Positions 44,662-54,353 are shown, numbered from the stretch's first letter. The stretch is DNA of 64,000 nucleotides from an uncultured Psychrobacter sp. (GCA_947501045.1 CANMUI010000005.1:124001-188000), one strand, 5' to 3'. Numbers and translations are program-made. Notes: generated by a model not told the origin, from the sequence alone.

Positions 44662-45687
44662 TTATCTGCTTTTAGGCAACTTGCTATCCATAAGCAGGCT
44701 TTGTAGCTCGATATCATGACAGAAACGATATAATTTGGCAGGACGACCTCGTTGAGCACTACTACTTTCTCCCGTCTCCATGACCAAATTCTGCGAATCG
44801 AGCAACCGGCGGAAATTCTGTTTATGCAAGCGCCCTCCTGAGAGCGCCTCAATACTTCGCTGTAACTGTGATAAGGTAAAAGTATCCGGCATAAGACCAA
44901 AGATAAGCGGTCGATATTCAATCTTGGCGCGTAGTCTGGATATGGCAGTAGCGATTACGCGGCGATGATCATAATACATCGGTATGCCTATTACCTGTCC
45001 CCAATGCTTGGGAAGCTTATTAGGCTGATAATTAGGCGCTTCTGGAATTAATTCTGCTTCATAGAGCATCTCATAGCGCAGCAGCGCATGCTCAGCGACC
45101 CATTCATAATGATGCTTTTTACCTTTTTTAGTATTTTTATTTTCTAACGTATTGTTAGCGTTATTTCCAATAGCAACCTTGTTTGTTCCCCAGCATAAAC
45201 GAATACGCTGTCGACGGCGTTGCTGCATCATCTCATCTGCCGAGCTATCCGCCCAGTCAAATAAAGCAGGGACGATAAAATCAGTAATGGTACTTGGCAT
45301 ACCATCTAAATGATTCTCCCATGGAAAATAATCATACCAATCACGCCACAACGCTTTAGTTTGCAGCTCTTGAGTTTGCTCCTCTTGCACTAATCCCAAG
45401 TAACTGACATAAACTAGCGCATGACCATCAACATTGCGCCTATTGGTATCGACAAAAGTATAAAGCTGCTCAATATATCCAAGCGGCTGCTCAGTTTGTT
45501 CCTCCACCCACTGGCGGACGCCCGCCTGCAACGAGCGATGCAGTGGCATGAGTGGTCCATTGGGTAGTAATTTACCTTGATCGACCGTTAATACTCGTGC
45601 GTTATGATCAGTGATAGCAACCAATACAGCGACCACCTCGGTTGTGCCACTACCTTGTTGATGCGCATGTGAATAAGACAAGCTCAT
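44662..45687 (-). CDS. nrtR: NrtR-type Nudix-related transcriptional regulator of NAD synthesis
   Basis: Repressor of NAD metabolism genes, 341 residues. The N-terminal Nudix-like ligand domain (about 15-165) has a degenerate Nudix box in LQAGVRQWVEEQT, consistent with sensing instead of hydrolysing ADP-ribose-type compounds. The C-terminal winged helix (about 225-330) shows the family pattern LHKQNFRRLLDSQNLV followed by RGRPAKLYRF. An unusual Asn/Lys-rich insert lies at about residues 173-192. Two matching palindromes flank it, before nadC and nadA, which it most likely binds. It starts with ATG at 45687. Assignment to NrtR is strong from both domains and from context. Confidence 0.9.
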   Translation of the reverse strand: MSLSYSHAHQQGSGTTEVVAVLVAITDHNARVLTVDQGKLLPNGPLMPLHRSLQAGVRQWVEEQTEQPLGYIEQLYTFVDTNRRNVDGHALVYVSYLGLVQEEQTQELQTKALWRDWYDYFPWENHLDGMPSTITDFIVPALFDWADSSADEMMQQRRRQRIRLCWGTNKVAIGNNANNTLENKNTKKGKKHHYEWVAEHALLRYEMLYEAELIPEAPNYQPNKLPKHWGQVIGIPMYYDHRRVIATAISRLRAKIEYRPLIFGLMPDTFTLSQLQRSIEALSGGRLHKQNFRRLLDSQNLVMETGESSSAQRGRPAKLYRFCHDIELQSLLMDSKLPKSR

Positions 45688-45894
45688 AGTTCTTTAGTAT
45701 TATCCTTCGTTTTTTACAAATCATGTTTGATAAGACTCAGTTAATAAAACCTGAGTTGATAAAGCCTTAGTTAATAGAACTTAGTATAACGCGGTTCACG
45801 TTTTATCGTAGCTACTGGATGTAATTTATATTTTTTTGCTTCTTTAACTTGAGATAGACAACGTCTTTGAATAAATAAAAAAATCAAAAACTTC

Positions 45895-45922
45895 TTGTAA
45901 TTATGCTCAAAATGAGCATAAT
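45895..45922 (+). promoter_or_regulatory. Predicted nadA promoter overlapping the operator
   Basis: TTGTAA (45895-45900) and CATAAT (45917-45922) are separated by 16 bases. The palindrome at 45899-45923 covers the spacer and the -10 box, so a bound repressor would block RNA polymerase. Confidence 0.55.
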
Positions 45923-45923
45923 T
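45899..45923. promoter_or_regulatory. Probable NrtR operator upstream of nadA
   Basis: AATTATGCTCA, three central A residues, and TGAGCATAATT form a perfect 11-base inverted repeat. It lies 88 bases upstream of the nadA start and beside nrtR; a second copy with 21 of 25 identical bases is upstream of nadC. Confidence 0.85.
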
Positions 45924-46010
45924 AGAGTTACTTTATCAACTAGCTACAGTTTTTTATATCAATTACTTGTTTACATATTCACTAGCATTATTGCACGGAG
46001 GCTTGCAGCC

Positions 46011-47150
46011 ATGAACACTTATCCCTATGACGCGCCAATATTGAGCTCTGATAGCAGCCGTGTTGCCACTCTTAATATTGAGCATGCCAAAGCTAGAATG
46101 CCAAAAGACTTAACTCGCACTGAGCGCAGCGTTATCGAAGCCAATATCAAACAATTACTAGAAGATAATAATGCGGTGCTGGTCGCCCATTACTATGTCG
46201 ACCCTTTTATCCAAGATTTGGCATTGGCAACTGGTGGTTGTGTTGGTGATTCGCTTGAGATGGCACGCTTTGGTCAAGCGCATAGCGCCCAAACCTTAGT
46301 GGTCGCAGGCGTACGCTTTATGGGCGAGTCGGCCAAGATACTTAGTAGGGAGAAAACGGTGTTGATGCCTGATTTAGAGGCCGAATGTTCGCTCGATTTG
46401 GGCTGCCCTGCTGATGAATTTTCTGCCTTTTGTGATGCGCATCCTGAGCGTACCGTGGTAGTTTATGCCAATACTAGCGCGGCAGTGAAGGCACGTGCTG
46501 ATTGGGTAGTAACCTCGTCAGTGGGTATCGATATTATCCGCCATTTGCATGCACAAGGCGAGCCAATCATTTGGGGTCCTGATCGACATTTGGGCAACTA
46601 TATTGCCCGTGAAACTGGCGCGGATATGCTGCTGTGGCAAGGGTCATGCTTGGTACATAACGAGTTTAAAGCCACAGAGCTTGAGCAATTAAAAGCCGAG
46701 CATCCTGATGCCAAAGTACTCGTCCATCCTGAGTCGCCTGACAGCGTGATTGCGCTTGCTGATGTCGTCGGCTCAACTAGCAAGCTCCTCAAATCCACCT
46801 ATGAGATGGATGCCGATACTTTTATTGTCGCCACCGACTTAGGTATCTTGCATGAGATGCAAAAACGCTCACCTTATAAACGCTTTTTGGCCGCGCCTAC
46901 TGCTGGTGAGAGCGCCAGTTGTAAGAGCTGTGCGTTTTGTCCATGGATGGCGATGAATGGGCTTCAAGGTATTGAACAGTGCTTGATGCATAAAACTGGC
47001 GAGGTAACCATGACGCCAGAGCTGGCAGCTGCGGCTAAAAAACCTCTACAACGGATGCTTGATTTTGCTGAATCGCAACAGCAGCGCGTAACTGCTAGCG
47101 GTGATATTGTCAAAGATCGCACGTTATTTGCCAATGTTGGAGCCGCGTAA
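46011..47150 (+). CDS. nadA: Quinolinate synthase NadA
   Basis: [4Fe-4S] enzyme condensing iminoaspartate with dihydroxyacetone phosphate to quinolinate. The cluster cysteines lie in the expected regions: [24 protein letters not shown] and the C-terminal [13 protein letters not shown]. Other blocks are [10 protein letters not shown] near the start and [11 protein letters not shown]. The frame is open to 45903, inside the operator, but the ATG at 46011 with GGAGG upstream gives a protein of 379 residues with the expected N-terminus. nadB follows immediately. The operator palindrome at 45899 suggests NrtR repression. Identification is secure. Confidence 0.97.
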   Translation: MNTYPYDAPILSSDSSRVATLNIEHAKARMPKDLTRTERSVIEANIKQLLEDNNAVLVAHYYVDPFIQDLALATGGCVGDSLEMARFGQAHSAQTLVVAGVRFMGESAKILSREKTVLMPDLEAECSLDLGCPADEFSAFCDAHPERTVVVYANTSAAVKARADWVVTSSVGIDIIRHLHAQGEPIIWGPDRHLGNYIARETGADMLLWQGSCLVHNEFKATELEQLKAEHPDAKVLVHPESPDSVIALADVVGSTSKLLKSTYEMDADTFIVATDLGILHEMQKRSPYKRFLAAPTAGESASCKSCAFCPWMAMNGLQGIEQCLMHKTGEVTMTPELAAAAKKPLQRMLDFAESQQQRVTASGDIVKDRTLFANVGAA

Positions 47151-47151
47151 A

Positions 47152-49002
47152 ATGACCGCTTCGGTTTTGACTGATAATAATTATGCCAATACCAATCGAA
47201 ATATTAATCCCGACAGCGCAAGCAAACGGACGGATGTGCTTATTATCGGTGCAGGATCGGCAGGCTTAAGCACCGCGCTATCATTACCAAAGTCATTACA
47301 TATCACCCTTTTAAGTAAGGCGGCGCTTGAAGCTTGCTCCAGTCACTATGCCCAAGGCGGTATCGCAGCAAGTTTAGATAAAGACGACAGCGTAAAAGCT
47401 CATATTGCGGATACACTCATCGCTGGCGCAGGGCTATGCGCCATTGACAGCACTAGTGATATTTTAAATGCTGGCCAACAGGCCGTACAGTGGCTGTGCG
47501 AGCAAGGCGTGCCATTTACTCAAACTTCGAAAATGATAAGGCATGACAAAGTAAATGCTAATCCATTAAACATTGCTAATTTGCATCTAACGAAAGAAGG
47601 CGGCCATAGTTGCCGACGAGTCGCTCACGCTGATGACGCTACCGGACAGCATGTCATGAACGCTTTAGTTAAAAAAGCAAAAATGGCGGCTAATATTACT
47701 ATTCTGCCATTTTACGAGGCATTGAGCTTAATCACAACAGCACCGAATGACCATTCATCAGTCGATAACACTGATAATACACATTGCCAAGGTGCTATTG
47801 TTTTTGACCATAGCAGTCAGCGCCACCTGTCTATTTATAGTCAAGCGGTTGTGCTTGCTAGTGGCGGTATGGGCAAACTATTTCAACGTGCCAGCGCGCC
47901 TGACGTTTGCGTCGGTGATGGGATAATGATGGCTTGGCAAGCAGGATGCCGCTTAGCAAATTTGGAGTTTGTCCAGTTTCATCCAACCGGATTGGCAGTA
48001 GACGACAATAATTTTTTGATCTCCGAAGCCCTGCGCGGCGAAGGTGGACGGCTCTATTGTCCTTTGACGGGCAATCGCTTTATGCTGGATATAGACTCTC
48101 GTGCCGAACTCGCCCCAAGAGATATCGTAGCCCGCGCGATAGCTGAGCAAATCAGTAATAACGATCTTGGCTACGTACATCTTGATGTCAGTCACATGCC
48201 AAGCGCCTTTATAACAGCGCATTTTCCACAGATTTATCAGACGTTATTAACCCTTGGTATTGATATCACCACCAGCCCTATTCCCGTTGCTCCGACCGTA
48301 CACTATAGCTGCGGCGGCGTAGTCACTTGCGCCCATGGTTTAACTGATGTGCAAGGGCTGTATGCAGCTGGCGAGGTTGCTTATACTGGCCTCCATGGGG
48401 CAAATCGATTGGCAAGTAACTCACTCTTAGAATGCGTAGTAGTTGGTCGCAATATCGCAGCGCATGTACCGCATTATTTAGCAACTAACACTTGGGTAAC
48501 TCCTACTTTAACGGATACTCAGATTGTACATTTAGCATCTTCTAATTTTACTGGCTGCGTCATGACCAATGACACTTCTTACATCAGTACCGTTACTCTT
48601 ATTAATATCGATACAATAACCGCTCAATTAAAATCATTAATGACCAACCATCTGGGGATTGTACGTAGTGCTGAGCAACTAGAGCGGGCGCTAGTACAAC
48701 TACAAGAGTGGCAACTTAAAATAGATGATTTAGACACTCAAACATCCTCAAACAAAATGGACGAGCTGGCGTACTTTCGACTTAATCAGCAATTAAGGTT
48801 GGCTTGCCTGATTATCCAGTCCGCTTATCAGCGCTGTGAGAGTCGCGGTGGACACTATCGAGCGGATTATCCTAATTTAGCAGATAAACCAAGAATTAGT
48901 ATTATTGAGCCGCTATCAAAAGAAGGTATTAAGCTAAAAGGTAGGCCTCGGCAAACTATAGTAGAACATTCTAAGAAGAGTACTCGAAAAGCAGCCAGCT
49001 AA
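47152..49002 (+). CDS. nadB: L-aspartate oxidase NadB
   Basis: FAD enzyme that oxidises L-aspartate to iminoaspartate, the substrate of NadA. The FAD motif is IIGAGSAGLSTALSL near the N-terminus, with SSHYAQGGIAASLD (FAD binding) and ANLEFVQFHPTGLAV further on, and the C-terminal VGRNIAAH and ESRGGHYRADYP blocks. The ATG at 47152 begins two bases after the nadA stop codon; an earlier in-frame start (47101) lies inside nadA and is not credible. This gives 616 residues, longer than the typical 535-540, from inserted segments such as the Thr/Asp-rich stretch near residue 200 and residues 465-500. Identification is secure. Confidence 0.95.
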   Translation: MTASVLTDNNYANTNRNINPDSASKRTDVLIIGAGSAGLSTALSLPKSLHITLLSKAALEACSSHYAQGGIAASLDKDDSVKAHIADTLIAGAGLCAIDSTSDILNAGQQAVQWLCEQGVPFTQTSKMIRHDKVNANPLNIANLHLTKEGGHSCRRVAHADDATGQHVMNALVKKAKMAANITILPFYEALSLITTAPNDHSSVDNTDNTHCQGAIVFDHSSQRHLSIYSQAVVLASGGMGKLFQRASAPDVCVGDGIMMAWQAGCRLANLEFVQFHPTGLAVDDNNFLISEALRGEGGRLYCPLTGNRFMLDIDSRAELAPRDIVARAIAEQISNNDLGYVHLDVSHMPSAFITAHFPQIYQTLLTLGIDITTSPIPVAPTVHYSCGGVVTCAHGLTDVQGLYAAGEVAYTGLHGANRLASNSLLECVVVGRNIAAHVPHYLATNTWVTPTLTDTQIVHLASSNFTGCVMTNDTSYISTVTLINIDTITAQLKSLMTNHLGIVRSAEQLERALVQLQEWQLKIDDLDTQTSSNKMDELAYFRLNQQLRLACLIIQSAYQRCESRGGHYRADYPNLADKPRISIIEPLSKEGIKLKGRPRQTIVEHSKKSTRKAAS

Positions 49003-49116
49003 AATAACCGCTATAAAACCCCTCATTAGGGCTGAAATTTGCAACGCTATTCCAGCTTTTAAGTACTGATATGATACAATCTCCGGCTTGTCAAAATTGT
49101 TACGAGCCTGTCCACT

Positions 49117-50025
49117 ATGCAAAGCCTCATTACCCTCATTTTGGTACTTACACCGATGTTTATTGGCTTTGCCATTCCTTCTCATCGGAGGATGACTATC
49201 CTTGCAGATAAAGGCTTGTCTTATTTAGTATTTATTATCTTAACGCTTATCGGTATTGAGCTGTCGCAAGTCGAAGGGCTTGGCAGTCAGCTGGGCGAGA
49301 TTGCGCTATATGTTGCGGTACTGTCGATCTTGACTATCGGCACAGGTTTAGTTGGACTAATGATTTTCGATCACTGGCGTCCATGGCAAGTCAAAAAGTC
49401 AACGGCCAAATCCAAAGAGCATCGGGTCAGTATTCGCGGTAGTCTGGCGCAAGTGTTTTGTGTGGTGATTGGCATGATCATCGGTTATTTCTTACCAGAG
49501 AGCTACATGCCACCTGAAAACACCATGACTATCCTACTGATGATCTTGATACTACTGGTTGGTATTGGACTCAAAGGCTCGGGAATTACCCTAAGGGAAG
49601 TGCTGCTTAATCAGCGCGGGGTGGAGATTAGTATCATCTTTACCTTAGCAGTTCTAGTAGGTGGGCTACTCTTTGCGCTGATATTTACTGAGGTATCGTG
49701 GACAAAAGGCTTGGCGCTTGCCTCTGGGTTTGGCTGGTATTCGCTATCCGCTATCGTGATGACCGATGCTTATGGGGCGATTTGGGGCAGTGTGGCATTA
49801 TTTAACGACTTGATTCGTGAGTTTTTCGCGCTGATATTTATCCCCGTATTTATGCGTAAATATCCCTCGGCGGCGGTTGGGCTTGGCGGCGCGACCAGCC
49901 TAGATTTTACCTTACCTATTATTCAACAATCTGGTGGGCTTAAAGTGATACCTTTAGCGATTAGCTTTGGTTTTATTATTAATATTGTGTCGCCGGTGTT
50001 AATGGTGGTGTTTTCGGCTTGGTAA
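49117..50025 (+). CDS. lysO: LysO family lysine exporter
   Basis: Membrane protein of the DUF340/LysO family, which exports lysine and its toxic analogues, 302 residues with about eight hydrophobic helices. Family features visible are the N-terminal short helices followed by GIELSQVEGLGSQLGEI, the conserved LASGFGWYSLSAIVMTDAYG (acidic and Ser residues within the membrane) and LFNDLIREFFALIFIPVF. It is isolated between nadB and an OmpA-like gene. The ATG has weak upstream pairing. Family call is strong; substrate inferred from the characterised E. coli member. Confidence 0.86.
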   Translation: MQSLITLILVLTPMFIGFAIPSHRRMTILADKGLSYLVFIILTLIGIELSQVEGLGSQLGEIALYVAVLSILTIGTGLVGLMIFDHWRPWQVKKSTAKSKEHRVSIRGSLAQVFCVVIGMIIGYFLPESYMPPENTMTILLMILILLVGIGLKGSGITLREVLLNQRGVEISIIFTLAVLVGGLLFALIFTEVSWTKGLALASGFGWYSLSAIVMTDAYGAIWGSVALFNDLIREFFALIFIPVFMRKYPSAAVGLGGATSLDFTLPIIQQSGGLKVIPLAISFGFIINIVSPVLMVVFSAW

Positions 50026-50093
50026 GGATAAATAATTTTGGTTTTTAATTCGCGTTGATGTGTTTATTTATAATTATTCAAACGTTTAAGACT

Positions 50094-50705
50094 CTACTCA
50101 ACATTGCTAATAAGCGCATAGATACGCTGGTTTAACCAACTGTTTTCTGCATCATTTGGCGCAATCGGATGATCTGAACCATAATAAAAAGTTTTGATAC
50201 GATCAGGGTCAATACTATACTTCATGATCACATAGTTTTTGATACCTTCCACCCGATACCTTGATAATGTTTGGTTGGCGCTATTGTCTTCGTTCTTTGA
50301 TATATGCCCTTCAACTAGCATGACAGCATCTAAATGATCTTGCATCTTTTTACCAGCGTTATCCAACTGTTCGTAATATTCGCTTTTTATTTCACTACTA
50401 TTCTCATCATAGTATGCTCTAGCTTCCATCATAAATTCATTTTCAGCGAAAAGTAAGGAATGCGGACAGCCTCTTTCATCTATCTTCACGTTCATAGGCG
50501 TGGCTGGACACTCGTCTATATCATCAAGTACGCCATCGCCATCTGAATCTGGAGTAGGTAGAGCCATTGTAACAACATTTTCATTACCATAGTTTTTAAA
50601 GCTTTTAAGTGCAGATTCTGATTGAGATGACGAGGTTGGCAAGGTCTGACAGCCTGTTAAAGCAACAGTTGCTATGGCTAAACACATTGAAAATCTAATA
50701 ACCAT
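50094..50705 (-). CDS. OmpA-like lipoprotein with thrombospondin type-3 repeat
   Basis: Probable outer-membrane-anchored lipoprotein, 203 residues. The signal peptide ends in ALTGC with Cys19 as the lipid site. One calcium-binding type-3 repeat is seen as DSDGDGVLDDIDECPATP with the family-typical GCP. The C-terminal region (about 95-200) resembles an OmpA peptidoglycan-binding domain: SRYRVEGIKNYVI, PIAPNDAENSWLNQRI. The frame opens at a TTG (50738), but the ATG at 50705 starts a proper signal peptide. A paralogue lies at 57938-58660. It may tether the outer membrane to the wall. Domain calls are good; specific role unknown. Confidence 0.8.
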   Translation of the reverse strand: MVIRFSMCLAIATVALTGCQTLPTSSSQSESALKSFKNYGNENVVTMALPTPDSDGDGVLDDIDECPATPMNVKIDERGCPHSLLFAENEFMMEARAYYDENSSEIKSEYYEQLDNAGKKMQDHLDAVMLVEGHISKNEDNSANQTLSRYRVEGIKNYVIMKYSIDPDRIKTFYYGSDHPIAPNDAENSWLNQRIYALISNVE

Positions 50706-50770
50706 AACCGTCTCACAAATATTATTAGTAATTAACAAACATTATTTTAATAATATATTAGATTTAACAA

Positions 50771-51952
50771 TTAAGCCAACGGTAAATCTTTATCCACCTG
50801 ACAAACCCTATCATGCCAATCAACAAACTCCCCAATAGCGTCTGGCGCGGGTTTACTATCGCTAACCTCCCTACCATCAAAACTCTCTACATAACGGCAA
50901 GCCTTATAGCCTTTAGCAAACTTATCATAGTCAGCCAGCCATTTCTCCCTAGACTCAAGCTCTGCATAGCGTAGCTCATTTTCCTCAGAATCAACGTCAT
51001 CAATTGGCATTGACCAAAAATCCTTGGTCGGAATATTTTTAGATAGCTTATTCGTCTCAGTGACTTCAGTCATACGCCAAGGTTTCGAGGTTAAGCGCGC
51101 GCGAAAGCACTGCTGCGATTGACACAGACGCACGTAGTTAGCATCGGCATGGAAATACTCAAACCATTCGGCAATTAGGCGATCACTTGGTAAAACCGTA
51201 TTGTGAATAGCGATAATACGAAATCCCGCAGGCGTCTTATACAGACGAAAAGCCTCGTCTGGATAATTGCCGATACGCTTTTGCATTAAGTCGGTCATAA
51301 ACGATAGAAGCGAAGCTAAGTCAGCGTCTATCTTTTGCTGGCGCGCTTGCTCTTCTTTACTGGCTTTCTGCCATAAAAAAGCGGTTGCCGCTACCATCAC
51401 CACAATCAACCACAGCCACGACCAGCTTTGCCACGCTATGACACTGGCAATAAGAGCGAAGATGATAACAAAGCTCCAAACGAGTCCTTTAGTAATAGGT
51501 TGGTTTTGATTAGCAGCTGTGATTATAAAGCCATGGCGATCATAATGATCAGAATAAAGGTGATGTAACAACTCTGCGTTATCGACGTCAATGATGGCGA
51601 TGTTGTCGACGTTGGCGACCTGTGCACCGTAGCTATTACGTGTGACGATAACTTGCGTTATAGAAACTGATTCGTTTTGAGGAAAAGTCTGTTCAGCGAA
51701 GATTTGTTCGCGAATAGGAATGCCATTGCCTTCGTTGTATTCTTCCTTGCGCTCACGTCGCAAGATATCCTCGCCTACTAGCCAGCGTTTATGTGCCTCT
51801 GCTACGCGTCCCTTTGCATGTTCTAAAGCGTCTCTGCGACTGATATCTGACCAGCCGTAACGTTTGATGGTGGCTTGTTTAGGCAGATTATCAGCAGTCG
51901 CTAGTGATCTAAATTGCTGCTTATGTTGCGCCCAGTATTTGGGGATGAGCAT
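50771..51952 (-). CDS. Uncharacterised membrane protein
   Basis: Protein of 393 residues with two adjacent membrane helices (about residues 158-177 and 180-196) between two soluble parts. The N-terminal part starts IPKYWAQHKQQF and includes YGWSDISRRDALEHAKGR and GNGIPIREQIFAEQ; the C-terminal part contains FRLYKTPAGFRIIAIH and LCQSQQCFRARLTSKPWRM. Such sequences recur in unnamed proteins of other proteobacteria as far as I recall, but I know of no function. The Cys-containing block is conserved in character. It lies alone between the OmpA-like lipoprotein and betT; a terminator separates it from betT. Confidence 0.65.
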   Translation of the reverse strand: MLIPKYWAQHKQQFRSLATADNLPKQATIKRYGWSDISRRDALEHAKGRVAEAHKRWLVGEDILRRERKEEYNEGNGIPIREQIFAEQTFPQNESVSITQVIVTRNSYGAQVANVDNIAIIDVDNAELLHHLYSDHYDRHGFIITAANQNQPITKGLVWSFVIIFALIASVIAWQSWSWLWLIVVMVAATAFLWQKASKEEQARQQKIDADLASLLSFMTDLMQKRIGNYPDEAFRLYKTPAGFRIIAIHNTVLPSDRLIAEWFEYFHADANYVRLCQSQQCFRARLTSKPWRMTEVTETNKLSKNIPTKDFWSMPIDDVDSEENELRYAELESREKWLADYDKFAKGYKACRYVESFDGREVSDSKPAPDAIGEFVDWHDRVCQVDKDLPLA

Positions 51953-52055
51953 GGGTTTTGCCTTTGGATTCTTTATTTTTTACCATATAAGTATGGGGTT
52001 TTAACGGCTACTTAAATAAGCATATAGACTATTATAGTTTCTCAAAAGAATAGCA

Positions 52056-52092
52056 AAAACCCCTGTTGGTTCATAGTCCAACAAGGGTTTAA
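52056..52092 (-). terminator. Intrinsic terminator after betT
   Basis: AAACCCCTGTTGG and CCAACAAGGGTTT pair over 13 positions with one mismatch around a short loop; on the minus strand the stem is followed by a run of T residues. It lies about 55 bases beyond the betT stop. Confidence 0.8.
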
Positions 52093-52144
52093 TATTATCA
52101 AGACTAAAGGCATACTTACTACTGAACTAATACTTAAATTTTAC

Positions 52145-54202
52145 TTAGCGCTCCAAATGAATGTATTGCATATGCCGTTCATACTGATTAAGAATATCGA
52201 CCAATACTTGCTCTTTAGTATAGCCAACCAAATCATACTCTTGAGAACCATCAGTTAAAAACACTTCCGCTCTATAGTAATGTTCAACGTTTTTACTTGA
52301 AGTATTAAGCGTAAAGTTAGGCCGCTCCGCTTTAACTAAGTTTACCTCGTAAATGAAATCATCTTTATCACCGTGACCAACTTGTAGTTTTAAACCATCT
52401 ATTTGACAGCTGTCTTGATTTTTATTCGCGTCTATATGTTTTTCGATATCTGCAAGATCATGAACTTGTAAAGTAGTATTGAGTCCTCCTACTTTTAGCT
52501 CCTCTTCAACCTCATTCATGGCAGGCAAGACAACGTTCTGCAAAAACTGTTCAACTTGTTTATGTCCAGGAAAGCTGACGATACGCTGCAATCTTGCTTT
52601 CCAACCTTTGCCACTATCGAGTACATTCGCTGTACCTACTGTGCTGGCTTTACGCTTATTACCTTCTTCCTTAAGTGATTTCCACATGGACATCATATAA
52701 AGGACAAGGATAGCTGAAAATGGCAAGCCTGCAATTACAGACACAGATTGCAATGAAGCAAAACCACCTGCAAAAAGTAATCCCAGAGTAATTAGTCCTG
52801 TCGCAGCGGCCCAAAACAGGCGTAGCCACACTGGCGCATCCGCATCGTTAGTCATGCCTCTTGAGCTTAGATTAGCTAATACTAAAGCGCCTGAGTCAGC
52901 TGAAGTAACAAAAAACACTAGACCGATAACCACACCAGCGAATGATAATATATCGCTAAAAGGATAGTATTCAAACAGAGCAAACATACCCATAGCCGCA
53001 TCGTTGACCGCAATTTCACCCAGCTCAGAGGCACCGTTAGCGACTAAATATATGGCTGAATTACCAAAAATTGAGAACCATGCAAATATAAAGCCTAGCG
53101 GGATAAACATTACGCCAAATACAAATTCACGTAAAGTGCGACCACGACTGATACGTGCGATAAACAAGCCTACAAATGGCGCCCATGCGACCCACCATGC
53201 CCAGAAGAATATCGTCCAGCCTGATTTCCATTCAGCACCCACTGCTCCTTGATAAGCATAAACATCAAATGTTTTATAAATAATGGTCTGGAAATACTGG
53301 CCAATGCTCTGGGTAAAAGTATTAAGTAAATAAACGGTATTGCCCATTACTAATATAGCGATCAATAGCAGTATCGAAGACAACATATTGAATTCAGACA
53401 AACGGCGTACGCCTCGTTCAACACCTGTCATAGCAGATATAGCAGCAGCAGCCACGACACCCACAATGATAAAGGTTTGCACCATTTTGCTCGATTCAAT
53501 ACCAAACACATGGGTGAGTCCAGCATTAGCTTGCAGTACCCCGATACCTAAACTGGTTGCAATCCCCATTAGCGTACATACTACCCCAAAGGTATCGATG
53601 CCATCACCGAGCCAGCCTTTAATCAAACGCTCGCCAAAAATGGGCGTTAACGGTGATCGCAACGCAAGCGGCATGTTTTTGCGATAAGCAAAATAAGCCA
53701 AAGCCATACCGATCAATGCATAGATACCCCAACCGTGTAGTCCCCAATGCAAAAAAGTTTGAGCAAGTGCTTGTTCCATAGCCTCAGCACTAGCGGGCTC
53801 AAGGCCAACATGAGGTGTTAGGTAGTGCATTAGCGGCTCTGAGGCACCAAAAAATAATAGATCAATACCGATACCTGCTGAAAACAGCATCGCAGCCCAC
53901 GCTAGAAAAGGAAACTGAGCTTTTTCGTGATCTAAACCTAGCTTAATATCACCATATTTAGAACAACCAACAAATAGAGCAAAGATACTATATGCTGCAA
54001 CCACAAGCATATAGTACCAACCGAAGCTCTCTGATACCCAAGCCATTCCAGAACCAAGTAAAGCTTCACTGTAATCTGGAAACATAATTGTCCAGACTAT
54101 AAGCAAAATAGAGATAATCGCTGAGCCTAAAAATACTGTTTTATTTAGACTTAGAAGTTTTGTGGTACTACTTGTCGTGTTTTCTGAGGGCGAGCCTTGC
54201 AT
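52145..54202 (-). CDS. betT: BCCT family choline transporter BetT
   Basis: Secondary transporter importing choline for conversion to glycine betaine under osmotic stress, 685 residues. Twelve helices are followed by a cytoplasmic C-terminal domain of about 170 residues, the length class of osmotically regulated BetT. The family signature WTIFFWAWWVAWAPFVGLFIARISRGRT is present in parts (WTIFFWAWW, FVGLFIARISRGR). The N-terminal LSSLNKTVFLGSA and GWYYMLVVAAYSIF regions also fit. betA and betB are upstream on the same strand, but a 218-base gap with a 22-base palindrome suggests its own promoter. Identification is strong. Confidence 0.92.
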   Translation of the reverse strand: MQGSPSENTTSSTTKLLSLNKTVFLGSAIISILLIVWTIMFPDYSEALLGSGMAWVSESFGWYYMLVVAAYSIFALFVGCSKYGDIKLGLDHEKAQFPFLAWAAMLFSAGIGIDLLFFGASEPLMHYLTPHVGLEPASAEAMEQALAQTFLHWGLHGWGIYALIGMALAYFAYRKNMPLALRSPLTPIFGERLIKGWLGDGIDTFGVVCTLMGIATSLGIGVLQANAGLTHVFGIESSKMVQTFIIVGVVAAAAISAMTGVERGVRRLSEFNMLSSILLLIAILVMGNTVYLLNTFTQSIGQYFQTIIYKTFDVYAYQGAVGAEWKSGWTIFFWAWWVAWAPFVGLFIARISRGRTLREFVFGVMFIPLGFIFAWFSIFGNSAIYLVANGASELGEIAVNDAAMGMFALFEYYPFSDILSFAGVVIGLVFFVTSADSGALVLANLSSRGMTNDADAPVWLRLFWAAATGLITLGLLFAGGFASLQSVSVIAGLPFSAILVLYMMSMWKSLKEEGNKRKASTVGTANVLDSGKGWKARLQRIVSFPGHKQVEQFLQNVVLPAMNEVEEELKVGGLNTTLQVHDLADIEKHIDANKNQDSCQIDGLKLQVGHGDKDDFIYEVNLVKAERPNFTLNTSSKNVEHYYRAEVFLTDGSQEYDLVGYTKEQVLVDILNQYERHMQYIHLER

Positions 54203-54331
54203 AAGTGGCCTTAATAATAGAATGAAGTCCTCGACGATATTGCTATATCAGCTATTTGATAAAGCAACATCGAGTAAAGAAACAATGATAAACAAAGACT
54301 AGATAATTAACTATTTTTGTTAGCAGCACCT

Positions 54332-54353
54332 TCTCTTATAGGTCTATAAGAGA
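54332..54353. promoter_or_regulatory. Palindrome upstream of betT
   Basis: TCTCTTATAG and CTATAAGAGA form a perfect 10-base inverted repeat around two bases. With such a short centre it is better suited to a dimeric DNA-binding protein than to a terminator, and there is no T-run. It lies about 130 bases before the betT start and 68 beyond the betA stop; operator function is inferred. Confidence 0.5.

Larger units (their letters stand above)
45688..46010. other. Divergent regulatory region nrtR / nadA
   Basis: No gene. It holds the nadA promoter and operator (listed separately). At about 45730-45785 near-repeats of the type CTNAGTTRATAAARCC occur in succession, likely of no function. The nadA ribosome binding site GGAGG is at 45997-46001. 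Confidence 0.5.

Noticed and set aside
45903..46010. Upstream ATG for nadA
   Set aside because: It lies inside the operator palindrome and yields a hydrophobic N-terminus foreign to NadA; the ATG at 46011 has GGAGG.
47953..48222. Minus-strand frame of 89 codons within nadB
   Set aside because: Antisense to the conserved FAD-binding region of nadB; no support.
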